A stretch of 6,189 bases of DNA from Thermodesulfovibrio sp. Its GTDB lineage: Bacteria; Nitrospirota; Thermodesulfovibrionia; Thermodesulfovibrionales; JdFR-85. The stretch's first letter is position 1. Each line of letters begins with the position of its first letter. Shown here piece after piece: positions 6,071-6,189 of the stretch. Position numbers and translations under genes: made by a program. Where the stretch lies: positions 1 to 6,189 of the forward strand of contig JALUAR010000037.1 of NCBI GenBank assembly GCA_027050975.1, read 5' to 3'. The notes below the pieces were generated by a model. The model saw only the letters and a list, made by a program, of their open reading frames with translations. It did no database searches and was not told the DNA's origin.

Positions 6071-6189
6071 TCAGGAACGGCTGTTACCCACCTTGGCCTC
6101 TTAAGTATTGAATAAATCCTGATCTGGCCCATCCTCTGGCCGTCTTTCCTCAAAAATAAATCTACTTAAAATATGGATCAGATTAAGCA
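6071..6189 (+). other. Non-coding tail after the operon
   Basis: No convincing gene is visible. A 7-base inverted repeat (ATCAGGA at 6070-6076 and TCCTGAT at 6117-6123) has a loop of about 40 bases and no T-run, so it is not a clear terminator. The final 30 bases are AT-rich; an ATG at 6173 reading MDQIK lacks a ribosome site and is cut by the window end. On the minus strand a 32-codon open stretch ends at 6067. Confidence 0.4.

Noticed and set aside
6070..6123. Inverted repeat ATCAGGA/TCCTGAT as operon terminator
   Set aside because: Seven-base stem with a loop of about 40 bases and no following T-run.

Overview
The window is a dense, entirely plus-strand signalling locus of about 6.2 kb with eight supported protein-coding genes and no RNA genes, mobile elements or CRISPR. 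Moderate GC, bacterial Shine-Dalgarno sites, a sigma-54 activator and a membrane sensor with cytochrome c-type haem motifs suggest an anaerobic or facultative Gram-negative bacterium of the Nitrospirota or deltaproteobacterial kind. This placement is inference; the sequence holds no taxonomic marker.

Layout: 1-76 is an AT-rich leader. 77-1705 encodes a two-transmembrane histidine kinase whose extracytoplasmic domain carries one CxxCH and one CX4CH motif. 1706-1879 is a 174-base gap without a substantial gene; it holds a possible 14-codon leader ORF ending just before the next gene. 1880-6070 is a tightly packed run of seven genes joined by 1-17 base overlaps or a 4-base gap, which reads as one operon: NtrC-type sigma-54 activator, DRTGG-like protein A, RsbW-like ATPase, DRTGG-like protein B, PHP-domain predicted metallohydrolase, a GHKL ATPase without a histidine-phosphorylation domain, and a stand-alone CheY-like receiver. 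6071-6189 holds no convincing gene.

The haem-type kinase and the NtrC-like regulator look like a redox- or gas-responsive two-component pair driving sigma-54 transcription. The five genes after the regulator, plus the lone receiver, form an unusual phospho-signalling module: two ATPases of the kinase/anti-sigma fold, two paralogous small ligand- or partner-binding domains, a possible phosphatase (PHP) and a receiver about 57% identical (hand count) to the receiver of the sigma-54 activator. From memory of other genomes, similar DRTGG/ATPase/PHP/receiver sets lie beside NADH-dependent or electron-bifurcating [FeFe]-hydrogenase (HydABC/NuoEF-like) genes in anaerobes. The window ends before that could be confirmed. 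The module has no experimentally defined function that I know of, and it is the main point of interest here.
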